Shown in pieces: positions 1 through 11,582 of a stretch of 34,550 nucleotides of DNA; the first letter of the stretch is position 1; each line of letters opens with the position of its first letter. A model generated the notes under the pieces. The model searched no databases. It had not been told where the DNA came from and saw only the letters and a program-made list of their open reading frames with translations. A program made the position numbers and the translations under genes. The stretch covers positions 1-34,550 of the forward strand of contig PYSS01000215.1 in the NCBI GenBank assembly GCA_003049465.1, written 5' to 3'. The DNA is from Magnaporthiopsis rhizophila (Eukaryota > Ascomycota > Sordariomycetes > Magnaporthales > Magnaporthaceae).

Positions 1-92
1 TCCCCCTTCCCCCCTATGCCCGATGGCCATCGAACTCGATCCCTGAGCCCACCACACACAGTCGAGAGAGCCCACCCGGTCCCACCATAGAA

Positions 93-1827
93 ATGGCCAG
101 CCCAGAGCCCATGGCCACCGATGGCGAGCCAGTCCCTCAAGTCCAAACAGTCCACTCAACATCCCGAGTACCCCAGCTGCAGCCAGCCCCCTCCTCACGA
201 GCAGCAGTAGCGGCAGCATCACCACCCCCGCCCGCCGAGCCCGAGGCGGATGATATCGATCCTGCCGAGGCGACGAGGGTGGTGGAGCATCAGCGCAAGA
301 ACTCAAACATCTCCAAGCGGTCCCGGGGCCGCAACCGCTCACGCGCAAGAGCCGGCACCGGCAACTCGACCATCGGCGGCGCCGTCCCACCGTCGCCGCG
401 CCCGCTGAACCGCAACAGCGAGGACCTGTACTCGGGTGACCCCGAGGATGACGACCACAACGCCCAGGGTGCCCGCCACCCGGACCGCCCGCCCGCCCGC
501 TCGACTCGCCCACCGCGTGCCTACCTCAACCATCCGGCCTACGCGGGCCTCGAGTCTCCCGCCAAAATGACCGTCGAGGAGACCAAGGGCGCAGCCGGCG
601 TGCGCGAGCAATACTACACCTACGACGGCGGCGCCGGGCCCGAGACGGGCGGAACCACGACCCGACTGGGGGGCATCTTCTACAGCGGCCGCTATCCGCA
701 CCAACAGTGCGACGAGGAATACGGCGGCTACGGCCCGGCGTCCATGATGACGCCGGGCTACGGGCGTAGCGGTACGGGGCTAGACGGACGCTTCAGCGCC
801 GACTACCCGCCGCGCATCAACTGGAACCAGCTGTCCAGGGAAGAGCGGGCCGAGGTGTTGCGGATCCCGTGGACCCAGTGGATGAACAGTGACTTCAAGA
901 ACCACTTCGTCGCCACCATCGGCGAGTTCATCGGCACCACCATGTTCCTGCTCTTCGCCTTTGCGGGCACCGAGGTCGCCAACACGGGCGTGGCCGGCGT
1001 CGAGAACCCGCCCTTCAACGTGGGCGCGCAAACGTACATCAGCCTCGCCTTTGGCTTCTCGCTCATGGTCAACGTCTGGATCTTCTTCCGCATCAGCGGC
1101 GCCCAGTTCAACCCGGCCGTGACTCTGGCCATGCTGCTCGTGCGCGCCATCAGCGCCGTCCGCGCCGCCTGCCTCTTTCTGGGCCAGATCGCGGGAAGCC
1201 TGCTGGCCAGCGTCGTTGTGCGCTACCTGTTCCCGCAGCCCTTTGCCGTCCGCACGGCCCTGTCTAGGTCCACGTCGCTGGCCCAGGGCGTCTTCATCGA
1301 GGCCGTCCTGACGGCCGAGCTGGTCTTTACCATCTTCATGCTCGCAAAGGAGAAGCACAAGGCCAACTACATGGCCCCCATTGGCATCGGCTTGGCGCTG
1401 TTTATCGCCGAGATGGCTGGTGTTCCGTACACGGGTGGATCGCTGAATCCCGCACGCAGTTTTGGGCCCTGTGTCATCACTGGAGTTTTTGAGACGGAGC
1501 ACTGGGTTTACTGTGAGTTCTCCCTCGAAGTCCTTTTTCATGTCTTTACTGACCTCTGTTGCTAGGGCTTGGTCCATCCATCGGCGCCGTCATCGCCGTG
1601 GTCTTTTACCAGTTCATCAAGATTCTCGAATACGAGGTATGATCACATGGTGGTATCCAGTCCAGCATACGCACAACCTAGCTGACACACTCCCTTGATA
1701 GATGGCGAACCCGGGGGCCGACGGGGATCAGGAAAACGACCCGACCAAAAACCCGGCAAAGAGGGCGGAGCTCATGATGAACCGCAAGCCAAGCACGAGG
1801 CCCCCGACGAGGCATGGAGAATCGTAG
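93..1827 (+). CDS. Aquaporin (MIP family) with long N-terminal extension, 3 exons
   Basis: Membrane channel of the major intrinsic protein family, probably for water or small neutral solutes. Exons are 93-1512, 1566-1636 and 1702-1827, giving 538 residues. Intron 1 (53 nt) has GTGAGT, CTGAC and GCTAG; intron 2 (65 nt) has GTATGA and ATAG. Both halves of the MIP fold are visible, each with an NPA box: N340-P-A after SGAQF and N452-P-A-R-S-F-G-P after TGGSL. The six-helix pore spans about residues 270-500. Residues 1-265 form a Ser/Pro/Arg-rich, probably disordered cytoplasmic tail, much longer than in plant or animal aquaporins. Glu440 falls where human AQP1 has its filter His, while the filter Arg (R455) is kept. 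Without splicing the frame stops just after helix 5, so intron 1 is needed to reach the last helix. An in-frame ATG at codon 7 is an alternative start. Confidence 0.93.
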
Positions 1828-2637
1828 GAGTGACCAGGGGAACAGTTTGCGGTGAGTGAGATATGATCGGCTGTCTCAATTATTTTTCCATTTTACGTCT
1901 CCTCTCTATGGGGTCTTTCCTACGATCAACTTCCTTTTTTTGTTTCCCTATCCTTTCATTTTCTTTATCTTTCGCCTGACTCTTGCCATCTTTTCCTTAT
2001 TACTTTTCCCTATTCTTTTAAGCCGCATCTATTGCTTGTCCAGTACCAAGATTCCCGACGCCGTCGAGGCTCCTGATTTTTATTCTTTAAGGGACTTATA
2101 CCCAGCCGGCAACCTGACAATTCGCCTACCCTCCGCTCATTTGCAGCGCAAAATGCATCACTGATCTTTTCCAACCTGCGCCCATCCGCTTCCGCGAACT
2201 TGGTCATCGCGTATCGGCCTGTTCCGTTCTGCATAGGCTGGTGGGAGACCTGCCCTTGGAATGAAGGCGAGAACGAGGGCTTCTATATGGTCTTGAAATC
2301 GAAGGATGACACCCCGATAATTCGCACAGGTTTCAGGGCTTACTGCATCAAAGCATGAGAAATGGCCGTTGGCAACCGGGAAAGTGTCGCCGCTTCCTGA
2401 GCCCACCGCGCTGGATAGGGTAAATTACTAGGGACAGTGTGGTGCAGTCTCCGAACTCCGCTACCGCCCCGCGACGCTGCCACCCGAGGTTTGCCCAGGA
2501 GACGGTGCTCTCGGCGGCTCCCGTCCGCAAAATATCCTTCTCTGGCGCGCAACCCTTGTGTAAGAAAATACAGTGCTCCATGTGTCTGCGCCTGCCACTA
2601 AAGCGCCTGTCGGTAGCCGCAGGTTCCAGTTCTCTGC

Positions 2638-2668
<31 letters not shown>

Positions 2669-4447
2669 GGAAAAGCAGAAGAAGACGACTCGGGACTTCC
2701 CAGGACCTTGACCGGTGTCTGCGACCACTCCGGAGAGGCTGGCCGACGGTGCAGGGGATGGCTTGACTCGACAGACACAAGGACCAAGCTTGAATATGGG
2801 ACGACTTTTTTACGACTCTAGATATGCATTCGTATCATAGGCAGAAAGGGCAGGCCGAAAGAGACTAGCGTCGTCAGGGTTACGGATACCCAAGAGGAAC
2901 GCGCAAAACAAGGGATAGATACCAGTTCGGAATCGGGCTACGACTGATGTGCGACGGGCCGGACGAGGACATTATGACGTCGATCAAGGCCTCACTGATG
3001 CAAGAAGGCTGGATCCCCGCCCGACTGGCTGAGCAGAACACCGAGTGTCGACATCCGCATATCCCTGATCTTCTCAAAACCACCATAAGGCTGGCCAGGA
3101 GTGAACTTGAGAGGGGATCGGCGTCAGGCCACTCCTACGGCATCAGTTGCCATGCCAGTCCGCATTTGCCGTACACGGACCGCGCCTGGTTGCGGTCTTG
3201 TCGCGTCTGTCCCGCCAGATGGCCCAGGTGCCCGTCTTGGAAGGGTTTCCGGTCGTCATCGCCGGCCGGGACTCGTAAACAGGGCGCCCGAGACTGGGTT
3301 GGGATGATGCGTCGTAGCACCGGCTTGTACGTACTGGGACAAGTAACGTATGCAGATGAACCATCATCAGCCTGGTATTGGCTTTGTTCGGGTCCACGGT
3401 TTTAAGATTGGCTCTGCTCTCACCGATGGCTCCGGCGTGCTGCCGCGCCTCCGCAGAAAATATAGACATCACTTTTTAATAGGAGCCCAGTCGTGCTGGC
3501 AGCCCAGTCACCCGGCAAGGCTACGGTTTCTGCCCGGCGGCCTGATCTCCGCGGCTGGAGGATCTCCCGCGTCTATTTCGTGTACCGCCAGTAGAACCAC
3601 AGAGGAACACCGCCTTTTATTGTTCCCAACAACGCGGGGGGCGGGTTCCGGTCCGTGATGTATATCTCGCTATTCCACCTCGGATTGGCCGGCTTAGACA
3701 CGCCACAGCAAATCTGCCTCCAGTCAACGCCGATTTCGGGGGTCCGTACCAACAAACCTCCCAACCTTCCCGTTCCAACGGTGTCCCATGAGCCAAAAGA
3801 TGCAAGGACAAGCGAACAAGCAGCAAAACGGAGATGAAAGCAACAACCCAAGTCCTGCGTGATGTCATCTCCCGCCCATCTGCTGCATGCAACCTCATGC
3901 CCCGCAGGTTCGGCTCGGGATTCCAGGAAGGGCAACCCTTGTTTCCTACCGCAGTCAGCTCCGCCAGGAGGCTGGCCAACATCCCTGAATTCTCTTTTTT
4001 CTGTCAAGCTTGGCCAAGGGTATGCCTGCTGGAACGTACTGCCCAGACCTTGCTCTATCAAGACAGGGGATCGCGGGGCCAGAACATCGCCGAGCTGCCT
4101 TCACCATGCCATAAAAACAAGGCCGGAACGGATTCTGGTGAGCAAGCAGAATAGCGCAACGAGCGTCTTAGAGATAGATCATACCGTAACGTAACGGTTA
4201 TGTCATTAAAGGTGCTGCTGATTATCGCTAGCGGGAACTGAAACCCAAGATCAGTGAGTGCCCAGTCCCGGGACAGGCCAAAAGCAGCCGAGCAAACCGA
4301 ACCGCGACATAATTCTCGATCCCTCCCAATTACCACCGCCCCCTAGAATAAAGTCCGCCCGTACACCTTCACCGTACCCCCATCACCGTGCCCCGGCCCA
4401 AAACCCGCAGACGACGCTCCTCACGGACACGCAACCAAACAGCCAGC
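1828..4447. other. Gene-free stretch, 3' flank of aquaporin and reductase genes
   Basis: The first 300 bases are T/C-rich and look like the 3' UTR of the aquaporin. The rest holds only short open frames with no recognisable motif, biased composition or splice pattern. A run of 28 A lies inside it. I see no RNA gene. The last 300 bases are the 3' flank of the minus-strand reductase gene. Confidence 0.6.
2638..2665. repeat. Homopolymer A28
   Basis: An uninterrupted run of 28 A in a gene-free stretch. No retroelement frame or target-site duplication is visible beside it. It may be a simple-sequence tract or a sequencing artefact. Confidence 0.9.
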
Positions 4448-5481
4448 CTACAGCACCCCCGGGATGACCGCCTTCCTCCTCCCAATCTTTTCGGCCCCAA
4501 ACTTCTCCACATACCACCTCTTGCCCCTCACGGCCCTGGGCAGCATGCTCGCGACCTCGTTGACAAAAAACGCCCTCGCCGGCGGGCAGTTCCAGCCGCA
4601 CGCCATCCAGAAGCCGAGCCACTCGATCCACTCGAAGAAGTAGTGCGGGTAGAGCAGGTACTTGAAGAAGCCGGCCTGCGGCACCGCGTAATGCCTCTCC
4701 ACCTCTTTTGTGCTGCCGCCACCCTTCTTCTCCTCCTCTCGCGCGGCTTTTTCCCTCCTCCTCCTCCTCTCCTCCCGCCTCCGAATCTCCCTCAGCTCCT
4801 CGTCGTGGTAATAGTTCGCCGTCAGGCCCAGGTAGAAGACGCCCATGCCCGCCACGAGCTGCGCCACCCCTCCCACACCCAACTGTCGCTCCCAGGCCGC
4901 CGCGGTCGTGGGTCCGTACGCCGCGAGCCAGGAGCCGAGGCAGAGCCCGTTGCAGACCTGGAACAGCACCGCGGCGGACGCGACGGTGACGTGTATGGGC
5001 GCCATGGACGGCGCCACGATCGGGAACAGGATGGCGCGGTAGGCGTAGTGGATGACGAAGAGCGCGGCCAGCACCTTGTTCTGCCACGGCAGGCCGTCTC
5101 CGGACCGGGGCGGCGGGAGGGTGCGCATCATGTAGAGCAGGGTGGTGAACCCGGGACATTCCATGGCCATCCAGGCGACGCGGCCGGGGATGTTGAGCGC
5201 GCTGGCCTTGGAGGTCTTGCCCATGCCGTACCAGGAGATGAGCCATTGAGCCGAGGCGAGCTTTTGGTTTTTGGGCATACCCCCAAGTTAGCAAGCAGTT
5301 CTGATCGTCGTCGTCATGGCGGGCGGGCAGGCGGGGGGGCTGCTCGAGAGCTTGAGCGGGGTTGCCAAAAAAAAAAAAAAAAAACTCAAAAAAAACTCAC
5401 GAGGGGCCAGAGTTGCCAGTAGAAGACGATTGTCTCGTAGTTCTCCCTCGTTGGAGGGAACCAGTCCTGGATTATTGCCAT
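4448..5481 (-). CDS. Steroid 5-alpha-reductase family membrane enzyme (3-oxo-5-alpha-steroid 4-dehydrogenase C-terminal domain), 2 exons
   Basis: Predicted NADPH-dependent reductase of a lipid or steroid enone in the ER membrane. Exon 1 is 5481-5401 (27 codons, from MAIIQDWFPP to WQLWPL). The intron is 5400-5261 (140 nt: GTGAGT, branch GCTAAC, acceptor AAAAG), and exon 2 is 5260-4448; total 297 residues. The downstream ATG at 5278 lies inside the intron and would drop the conserved first helix, so the 5481 start is preferred. Family landmarks in order: YGMGKTS, LNIPGR, the acidic MECPGF site with E61 (matching the catalytic Glu of human SRD5A2), HYAYR, the EWIEWLGF helix and a C-terminal RRKAVIPG. 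A strongly charged Glu/Arg/Lys insert of about 35 residues lies in a loop before HYAVPQ. The intron contains an 18-A run (T on the coding strand) near its donor. The substrate cannot be told from sequence. Confidence 0.9.
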
Positions 5482-6360
5482 GTTCGCCCTTTGTTTTCTT
5501 TGGTGCTCGGCTTGCGGGTGTATGCTTTCTTTTGTGGTTTGCTGTCGCGCGATTGAAGACTGTTCGGACAGGATGGAACGACGACAAAGATTTAATACAA
5601 CCTTAGGTGTCAAAGCTTCTGTTCCGGGGTCCGGGTGATTATTAGCGTAGTCTGGTAGATTTGGAGACCAATCCAGTGAGTGACCAATGGTTCCTCACGG
5701 ACAGGCGATTATCGTGCGTCCTTGTGATGTCACGTCCGGTAACCAGATCGACCCTAACGAGAACAAGGCAATCCGCCGCCCGCCACTGCCGGCAAGGGAA
5801 AACGCCCCATCATCGTCTGCCAATGGTCTCGGCGTGCGTCAGGCACAGCGGCAAATTAGTGTATGTGTGTGAGGTTCCATACAGCCTCATGAGTCCAATG
5901 TGCCATCTCAATTTAGATTCCTAGATCCTTTCCTATTCGCCGCATTTTTTCCTGTTCATTTTTTTCTTCGCCAGCTCTCGTCCTCTCAATTTCAAAGGTA
6001 CTCATAGCCCCGTCGCTTGGCAAACGTGGTAGGCTCTTGGTCGAAACCTCCACACCTCGCGTCGAATTTTATAGGTGCCCAGGCTATTCACCAGTCACGT
6101 CAAGGATGCCTAGCATTCGTTGGCAATGTTTTACGACCGTTGCTGGTATTCATACCGTCATCCATAGGTGCTGCCGAATCCGTAATCACAAATTATTTAA
6201 TTTTCATTGATGCTCAGTAACCCATGTATATCGTAAGTCGTGCCGTCCATCGCCTTCCTGCCTGCGGCGGCGAGGAAGGGACGAGAGGATATATAGGAAA
6301 AAAAAAAGATATTGAGAGAATGTAGGTACGTCGGAGAAGAGAGGACGCAACACAAAGTCG
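5482..6360. other. Gene-free stretch, 5' flank of reductase and 3' flank of deubiquitinase gene
   Basis: Contains the promoter side of the minus-strand reductase gene and the 3' flank of the minus-strand deubiquitinase gene. No frame in it resembles a protein family, and no tRNA or snRNA pattern was found. Confidence 0.55.
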
Positions 6361-6670
6361 TCACATGACGACACAGTCCCGGTCCCTGCCCACGCCGCCG
6401 CTGACGGGCGGCACGCCCTGTCTCATAGGCCGAGCGCCGGGATACGCCGCCGCCGACGCCGCCGTCGGTCCCGCGGGGCCGCCGACCACCACGCGCCGCG
6501 GCCTCAGGCCGGTGTTACCAGCCCGGGGCGAGCTGGCCGCCCCCATCACCGACGGGGCCGAGGCGCGGGGGCTGCTAGCGGGGTGGCTCGGGTGCCCCTC
6601 GGGCGGGATGTAGGCCTGCTGCTTGGCCGCCTGCTCGTACGACGGCGGCGGCGCCTCCTCTCCGGCATCT

Positions 6671-6701
<31 letters not shown>

Positions 6702-9435
6702 GCTGCATTGTCGCCATGGAGGGGACGAAATCGGGCGGGACGACGACCTGCACCGCCGCCTCGTGTCGGCGGCCAGTACCTCTGGCAGGATACTGCTGTT
6801 GCTGACTCACAGCAGCGGCGCTGGAGCGTCGACGAGGGTGGGTGTGGGCGTTGGCGTTGCTACCGGGGATCTGCGAAACCAAGCCACCGCCGGTAAAGGG
6901 GCCACCATTGCTGCTCCCGGAACCACCACCACCACCACCGGCGGCGCTGTTTCTACGTGCATGTTGCTGGATGAAATCCTCTGACAGCTGTCTCTCCCGC
7001 TGTCTCCGTGCCTGGTGCTGACGGTGCCGTTGGTCCTCCTCCTCTTGCAGCTGCATAGCCAGCGCGAGGTCACGGTCCTCCTGCTCCGACCCGGGAGACA
7101 GGGGCGGCACGCCGTCGTAGTTGATGGTGCCCATCGACGGCCCAATCGCCAAAGACTCGCCGCCGCCTGCCGACACGGAGCGTTGATGCTGAGGCTGCCG
7201 CGGGGAGCGACCCATCGTCTCCCGCTGGTGCTGGGTGGCACCGCCCACGACGCGGAAGTCGCCCGAGAAGAACTCGGCCGTCTCGCCGGTCGTGTCCGTC
7301 AACGACTCCCACACGATCTCAGCATGGCTTGCGTAGCCGGCGTCGGTGACGAGCGTGAAGAGACCCAGCGTCTGTGGGTGGCGATATAGCGTCGAGAAGT
7401 GGTCGTTGCGGAACAGAATCACGACGGAGCCGGGTTTCATAGCCGCCGTGATGACCTCGAGTCCGTGCTTCGTGAGCTGTGTTCCCGACTGGGCCAGGAA
7501 TAGCTTGATGGTCAGGATGTCCTGGTAGATGGCCTGCTCCTCCTCCGTCAGGCCGACCACCTCTTCGTCCTCATTTTGGCCCATCGCCATCAGTCGGTCC
7601 TCGAGCTCCTCCTCGCGGAACAGCAGGTTCTGCGCGTCCTCGTAGGACTCGGCGGCTCTGCGCTTGAACGCATCGTAGGCCGTGTCGCCCGGCTTCGGGA
7701 GCCATCCGTGGATCAGGGGCACAGAGAAGGTCGAGTACAGCCGCATCTCGGTCGTGTCCTCAAAGGTTCCGGGAATCGTCTTGTCGCTCCGCTCTGTCGG
7801 GTGAATGTGCGTGAGCGACGTCCGCCTGAAGGCCTTGGTGACCTCTGCCGAGGGCACGAAGCGTGGGTTCACGTTCATGCCCGTGTGCAGGCTCTTGAGG
7901 AAGCCGTACAGTTCCGTAATGTCCGGCAGCACCACGTCCTCGGGTACCCTGCGCGGTGACATGAGTTCGTCAAAGACCGCGTCCAGCAGAAACGAGAGGC
8001 TGATTTGTTCCCGGGAACGCAGCGTTTCGACCAACGCCGTCTGCACGCCTGCCGGCGTGGTCAGGGTCAGGGCGTTGACGAGCGCCACCAGGGGACATGG
8101 CCCGTTCTCGTTCTGGACGAGGATCGGCGAGGCCCGCGGGTTGGAGTTCGCGTTGGCGTCGTACCAGTTGATAATCTTGATTTGATACGTCTCGGCCTTT
8201 CCGTCAACAGACCTAGGCGCTTGTGATGGGGCTGCTGTGCTCGACGTTCTAGGCGGTGGCGGAGGCCCAGGTTGTCCCTGCGGCTCGCTCTGGGGCTCCT
8301 CGGAAACATCAATCAGGGTCTCGGTAGGCGTTGTCTGAGGTGTTTTCTCGAGCTCCTTGGGCTCCTTGATTGCCTGGTTGATGGCATTATTTGCAACGGC
8401 TGGTTGCTCTGGTGTGTCTTCAAAGTCCTCCCAAGTGCTTCGACGTGACAGCTGTCCAAGTTGCGGATCACTGTCAACAAGATTCCAGTCGCTCCCGTGG
8501 CCAGCACTAGAGGCTAGGTCCTTGGCGGGTGGAGGCGGCGGATGCTCTGAGGTTTTTCCTTTGCCCCTGTTGCCTCCAACCTCGTCCCATGCGTGTCTAT
8601 CCTCGTACCCCTCGACCTCGGTGGCCCCGACGGGCGCATGTGGCTTGGGCGGCGCTGCTATCTCGTCCCAGGCTGCGGAGCCGTCTTCTTCGGTGGGAAA
8701 AGAGATCAAGGACGGCGAGCCGGTGAAGTTGCTGGTCGACGGCCTCCTCGACGCGTCGGCAGATACGCTGCCCGTGGTCCAGACGCCATTTCCTAGCTCG
8801 TCCTGCTCGGCCACCTGTGTTGCCAGCGGCTGCGGCCGCGGCGTCTTGTCATCGATGGCCGGCTGCCAGGGATTATTGCTCGTGTCGTTTGAGATATTCA
8901 ACCGAGAAAAGGGCGCAGTTGGAGGCGTCGGTGGCACGGTCACTATGAGGGGAGCCGCCACGGGCTGGCCACCGTTGTGCGCGACAGAGTTGGGGGTAGG
9001 CTTTCGCTTGAACGGGTTGGTCTCAGTCCTGTGAGGGCCAGGCCGAAGGGCGTCTGGGACGGTGCTGTTGGCGACGCTACCGCCAGTGCGGTCTGCCGTA
9101 AGCGGAGTCGCCGCGTGGTCGTTCCAAACATTCTCGTCCGAGGGCGCAGTAAAAACCGAGTACTGGCTGACGGACGGTGGTCCGGGAGGGGTGGCACCGG
9201 GCTGGGACGAGTTGGGGATGGCCGGGGCCCCTGTGCTTGTGGTGCCGCCCTCGGCGCCCAGACCAGGGCTGGGCGTCGGCTGGGGCAACGGGTGATCGGC
9301 GCCCCAGATGTCTCCCGGGCTGCCCGAGCTGTCTGTTTCTAGCCACGTGGGGCGTCGTTCGTCTTGGGGACGGGGCCGATTCGTCATGGGGGAATCGAGG
9401 GAGTCATTGTCGGGAACCGGCTTCCGGGTTACCAT
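6361..9435 (-). CDS. MINDY-family (DUF544) K48-linkage deubiquitinase with MIU and C-terminal CaaX box
   Basis: Cysteine protease predicted to trim Lys48-linked ubiquitin chains. Single exon, 1024 residues. The catalytic domain covers about residues 415-735. The oxyanion Gln441 and nucleophile Cys447 lie in QNENGPCPL, and the catalytic His679 lies in RNDHFSTLYRH. It is preceded by YQIKIINWYD and followed by GDFRVVGG. A motif-interacting-with-ubiquitin helix, DRDLALAMQLQEEED, follows near residues 785-800. Residues 1-410 are Pro/Ser/Thr-rich and disordered. The C-terminal third is low complexity, with Gly, poly-Ala (GCC repeats) and Gln runs. The protein ends Cys-Val-Val-Met, a CaaX motif, so prenylation and membrane association are likely. 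Yeast relatives are predicted prenylation targets too (recalled from yeast gene descriptions). No intron is needed. Long antisense frames across it are GC-bias shadows. Confidence 0.93.
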
Positions 9436-10700
9436 CTTGGCAGGCCCTCGCAGGTTGGCTCGCTAGGGACGCTTTGTGGTGCTCCGATCTCGACCCGAAC
9501 AGGCGGGGTTGTCGGATTACTGCTGCTTTGTAATAATTGCTGGCTGTGGCTGTAAGGCTGGCTGACGAGTGATCGGGAGGCAAGAATTGGCCCAGCCGAC
9601 AGGGTAAGAAGCTTCCGTCTCTTCGTGGTGCTCACAGTCGATGCCGTTCTTGGACCACGCCGGTCACCAGATGCACATGGCTTTGCAAGACGCAACCAAC
9701 GTTGCCCAGAAACTGGGTAGGCTTCCAAAGATTGTTGCGGTGGACGGTTGCACAGGTAGAGCGTGTGTGAGCTTGCAAAGGCAGGGTAATATGGCACATA
9801 AGCGAACTGGCAAAGGATTGAGCGCGACGGATCGTTGTGGCAGAAGCTGGCTGGTGGTCTTGTCTTGGCTCAATTGTTAATTGTTGGAGAAGCTGGCGCG
9901 GCAAGACCGGCACTGGGGGCTTGCGTCACCCCGCGTTGGCGCCAGCTGAGCAAGAGACCCTCGAATTGAGTTGAGTGACTTCTCCCCACAGCCCCGTTAC
10001 TCCCCCGACCGAGGCACCTATCGAATCATTGATGATTGCGCAGCAGGGCGCAGGCTCCCTCGGAACAACCTGCCTCGAACTCGTCCAATTTTTTCTTCTT
10101 TTATTGAGTCGTAGCCACCATCAAGTAAAACGCCAAACATTGGTCCCTTCCTGCTACAGTTGCACCGCCACAAGTCTACCGGTAGGCTATGGCGGTGGTG
10201 ACGTGACAATGGCCCACCGGACCGGCCCAATGACCTGCGAGGTAGTCCAGAACCACGTGTTAGAGGATGGATCTTACAGTTCCATAACGGCGCCGCTTCC
10301 TTGCGTGGCTCAAAGTTACCTAGTCGGCAGATAGAGAGGCAGACTTAATCTGAATTTGTATTCGATTCTGAACTTGGTCGTTTACTGTATGTAGTTTAAC
10401 TAATGCATTGCGATCTCCTTCAAAAACCCCGGCCGGGGAGTGAGGTTGCAGTGTGTGTCGGCCGGGACAAGGTACCCAAGTAGGCACCAGGTAGCTGTAC
10501 CCGAAACAGGCCCTCCGACGCAAGCAAACCTCGCCCACCTGACCAAAATACCGTAAGGCTCCAAAAATAGGTACCAGAACCAGCCGTCTGTTATCCGTCT
10601 CGTCAGCCGTCTCTGTCCTTTCCGTCTGTCCAACGAACCGGCCAACGTCCATACCAACTGCTTACTGCCCTTGCACAGGAGGGTAAGATACGGACACGCT
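9436..10700. other. Gene-free stretch between two minus-strand genes
   Basis: Holds the promoter and leader of the deubiquitinase gene (right of 9435) and the 3' flank of the hydrolase gene. Short frames here show no family motif. No structural RNA seen. Confidence 0.55.
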
Positions 10701-11582
10701 CTAGAAGCGTCGACGCCAGGTGTCGTCAACGATGCGCCAGTACCGGTCCACGTCGGTCCTGGCGTGCGCAACGTGGCCACTGCCGCCAAACTTCTCCATG
10801 CGGACCTCGAATCCCTTGCGCTTAGCATCGGCGCCGTGCTCCTCGATAGCACCGGACGCCACCAGCAGGTCCTCGTCGCTATATATGTAGGCGCGTTTGA
10901 CCTCGGTCGCGTTGACGGCCGGGTCATTGTGAGCCGCGGCGCAGCGCGCGAGGGGATCGCCGCGGGCGCGGTTCCAAGGAAAGACGAAATGCTTGACATA
11001 GTAGCCAATAACCGCGATGTGAAAGAACGGTGTGAGTAAGAACATCCACTTGCCCGACACGCCGACCGAGATGGCCGTCAGGCAGCTCCAGTAGCTCCAC
11101 TGGCCGGGAGCCGAGTCGAATATCTTGACGTGGCGAGGGAGTGATGCGGGCTTGTAGGCGTCGTACAGGTGGCACAGCATGGACGAACCACCGTTCGAGA
11201 AGACATGGACCAGCATCTCGGGCTTCTTGAACGACGAGGCAGCCGCTGTGTTCTCGCCAACGGCCTCGCGGAAGGCCGACACAGCAGGCTGGATCTCGCG
11301 CACAGCGACATCCGGATTAAGGAGGTGGGCGAACTCGCAGCGGATCAGTAGGATCTGCGAGGTTGGGTACACGGCCTGGTATCGGAGAGTGTACTTTGCG
11401 ATGTGCTTCTCCTGGGCGCCCAGCCAGGTGCACACGACGATGAGCTTGGGCGCCGGCGGCGTCCAGAGGGATGGCGTCTTGTCGCCCGCCTTCGGCTCGG
11501 GGCGGTAGAGATATGCGATGGGCGAGATCTTGGCCATCATCGAGAGGGGACCTCCTGAGGCCGTGAGCGCGTTGAATGCCAT
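10701..11582 (-). CDS. DUF829 / TMEM53 / PaxU-like alpha/beta hydrolase
   Basis: Single-exon protein of 293 residues resembling the DUF829 (TMEM53) family, which in fungi includes PaxU-like proteins beside some indole-diterpene clusters. The alpha/beta hydrolase layout is visible: a first strand PKLIVVCTWLGA (residues 45-56), a degenerate nucleophile elbow VHVFSNGGS with Ser129 and Ser133 (residues 125-133), a candidate acid Asp237 in YIYSDEDLLV, and a candidate His270 in GGSGHVAH. A hydrophobic segment near residues 179-200 may touch or cross a membrane. The biochemical role of the family is poorly defined. No secondary-metabolite backbone gene lies nearby, so a link to a cluster is not supported. 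The start is the first in-frame ATG. Confidence 0.87.
   Translation of the reverse strand: MAFNALTASGGPLSMMAKISPIAYLYRPEPKAGDKTPSLWTPPAPKLIVVCTWLGAQEKHIAKYTLRYQAVYPTSQILLIRCEFAHLLNPDVAVREIQPAVSAFREAVGENTAAASSFKKPEMLVHVFSNGGSSMLCHLYDAYKPASLPRHVKIFDSAPGQWSYWSCLTAISVGVSGKWMFLLTPFFHIAVIGYYVKHFVFPWNRARGDPLARCAAAHNDPAVNATEVKRAYIYSDEDLLVASGAIEEHGADAKRKGFEVRMEKFGGSGHVAHARTDVDRYWRIVDDTWRRRF

Noticed and set aside
780..1577. Long antisense frame (265 codons) over the aquaporin
   Set aside because: It mirrors the aquaporin codon pattern, shows no domain, and the plus-strand gene has full family motifs and valid introns.
2947..3405. 152-codon frame in the first intergenic region
   Set aside because: No motif, no leader or splice pattern, amino-acid use looks random.
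4383..5422. Long frames on both strands over the reductase gene
   Set aside because: Only the minus-strand frame ending at 4448 carries conserved motifs; the others are high-GC shadows.
6583..9034. Several plus-strand frames across the deubiquitinase
   Set aside because: Low-complexity Arg/Ser/Pro translations caused by GC bias opposite a clear MINDY gene.
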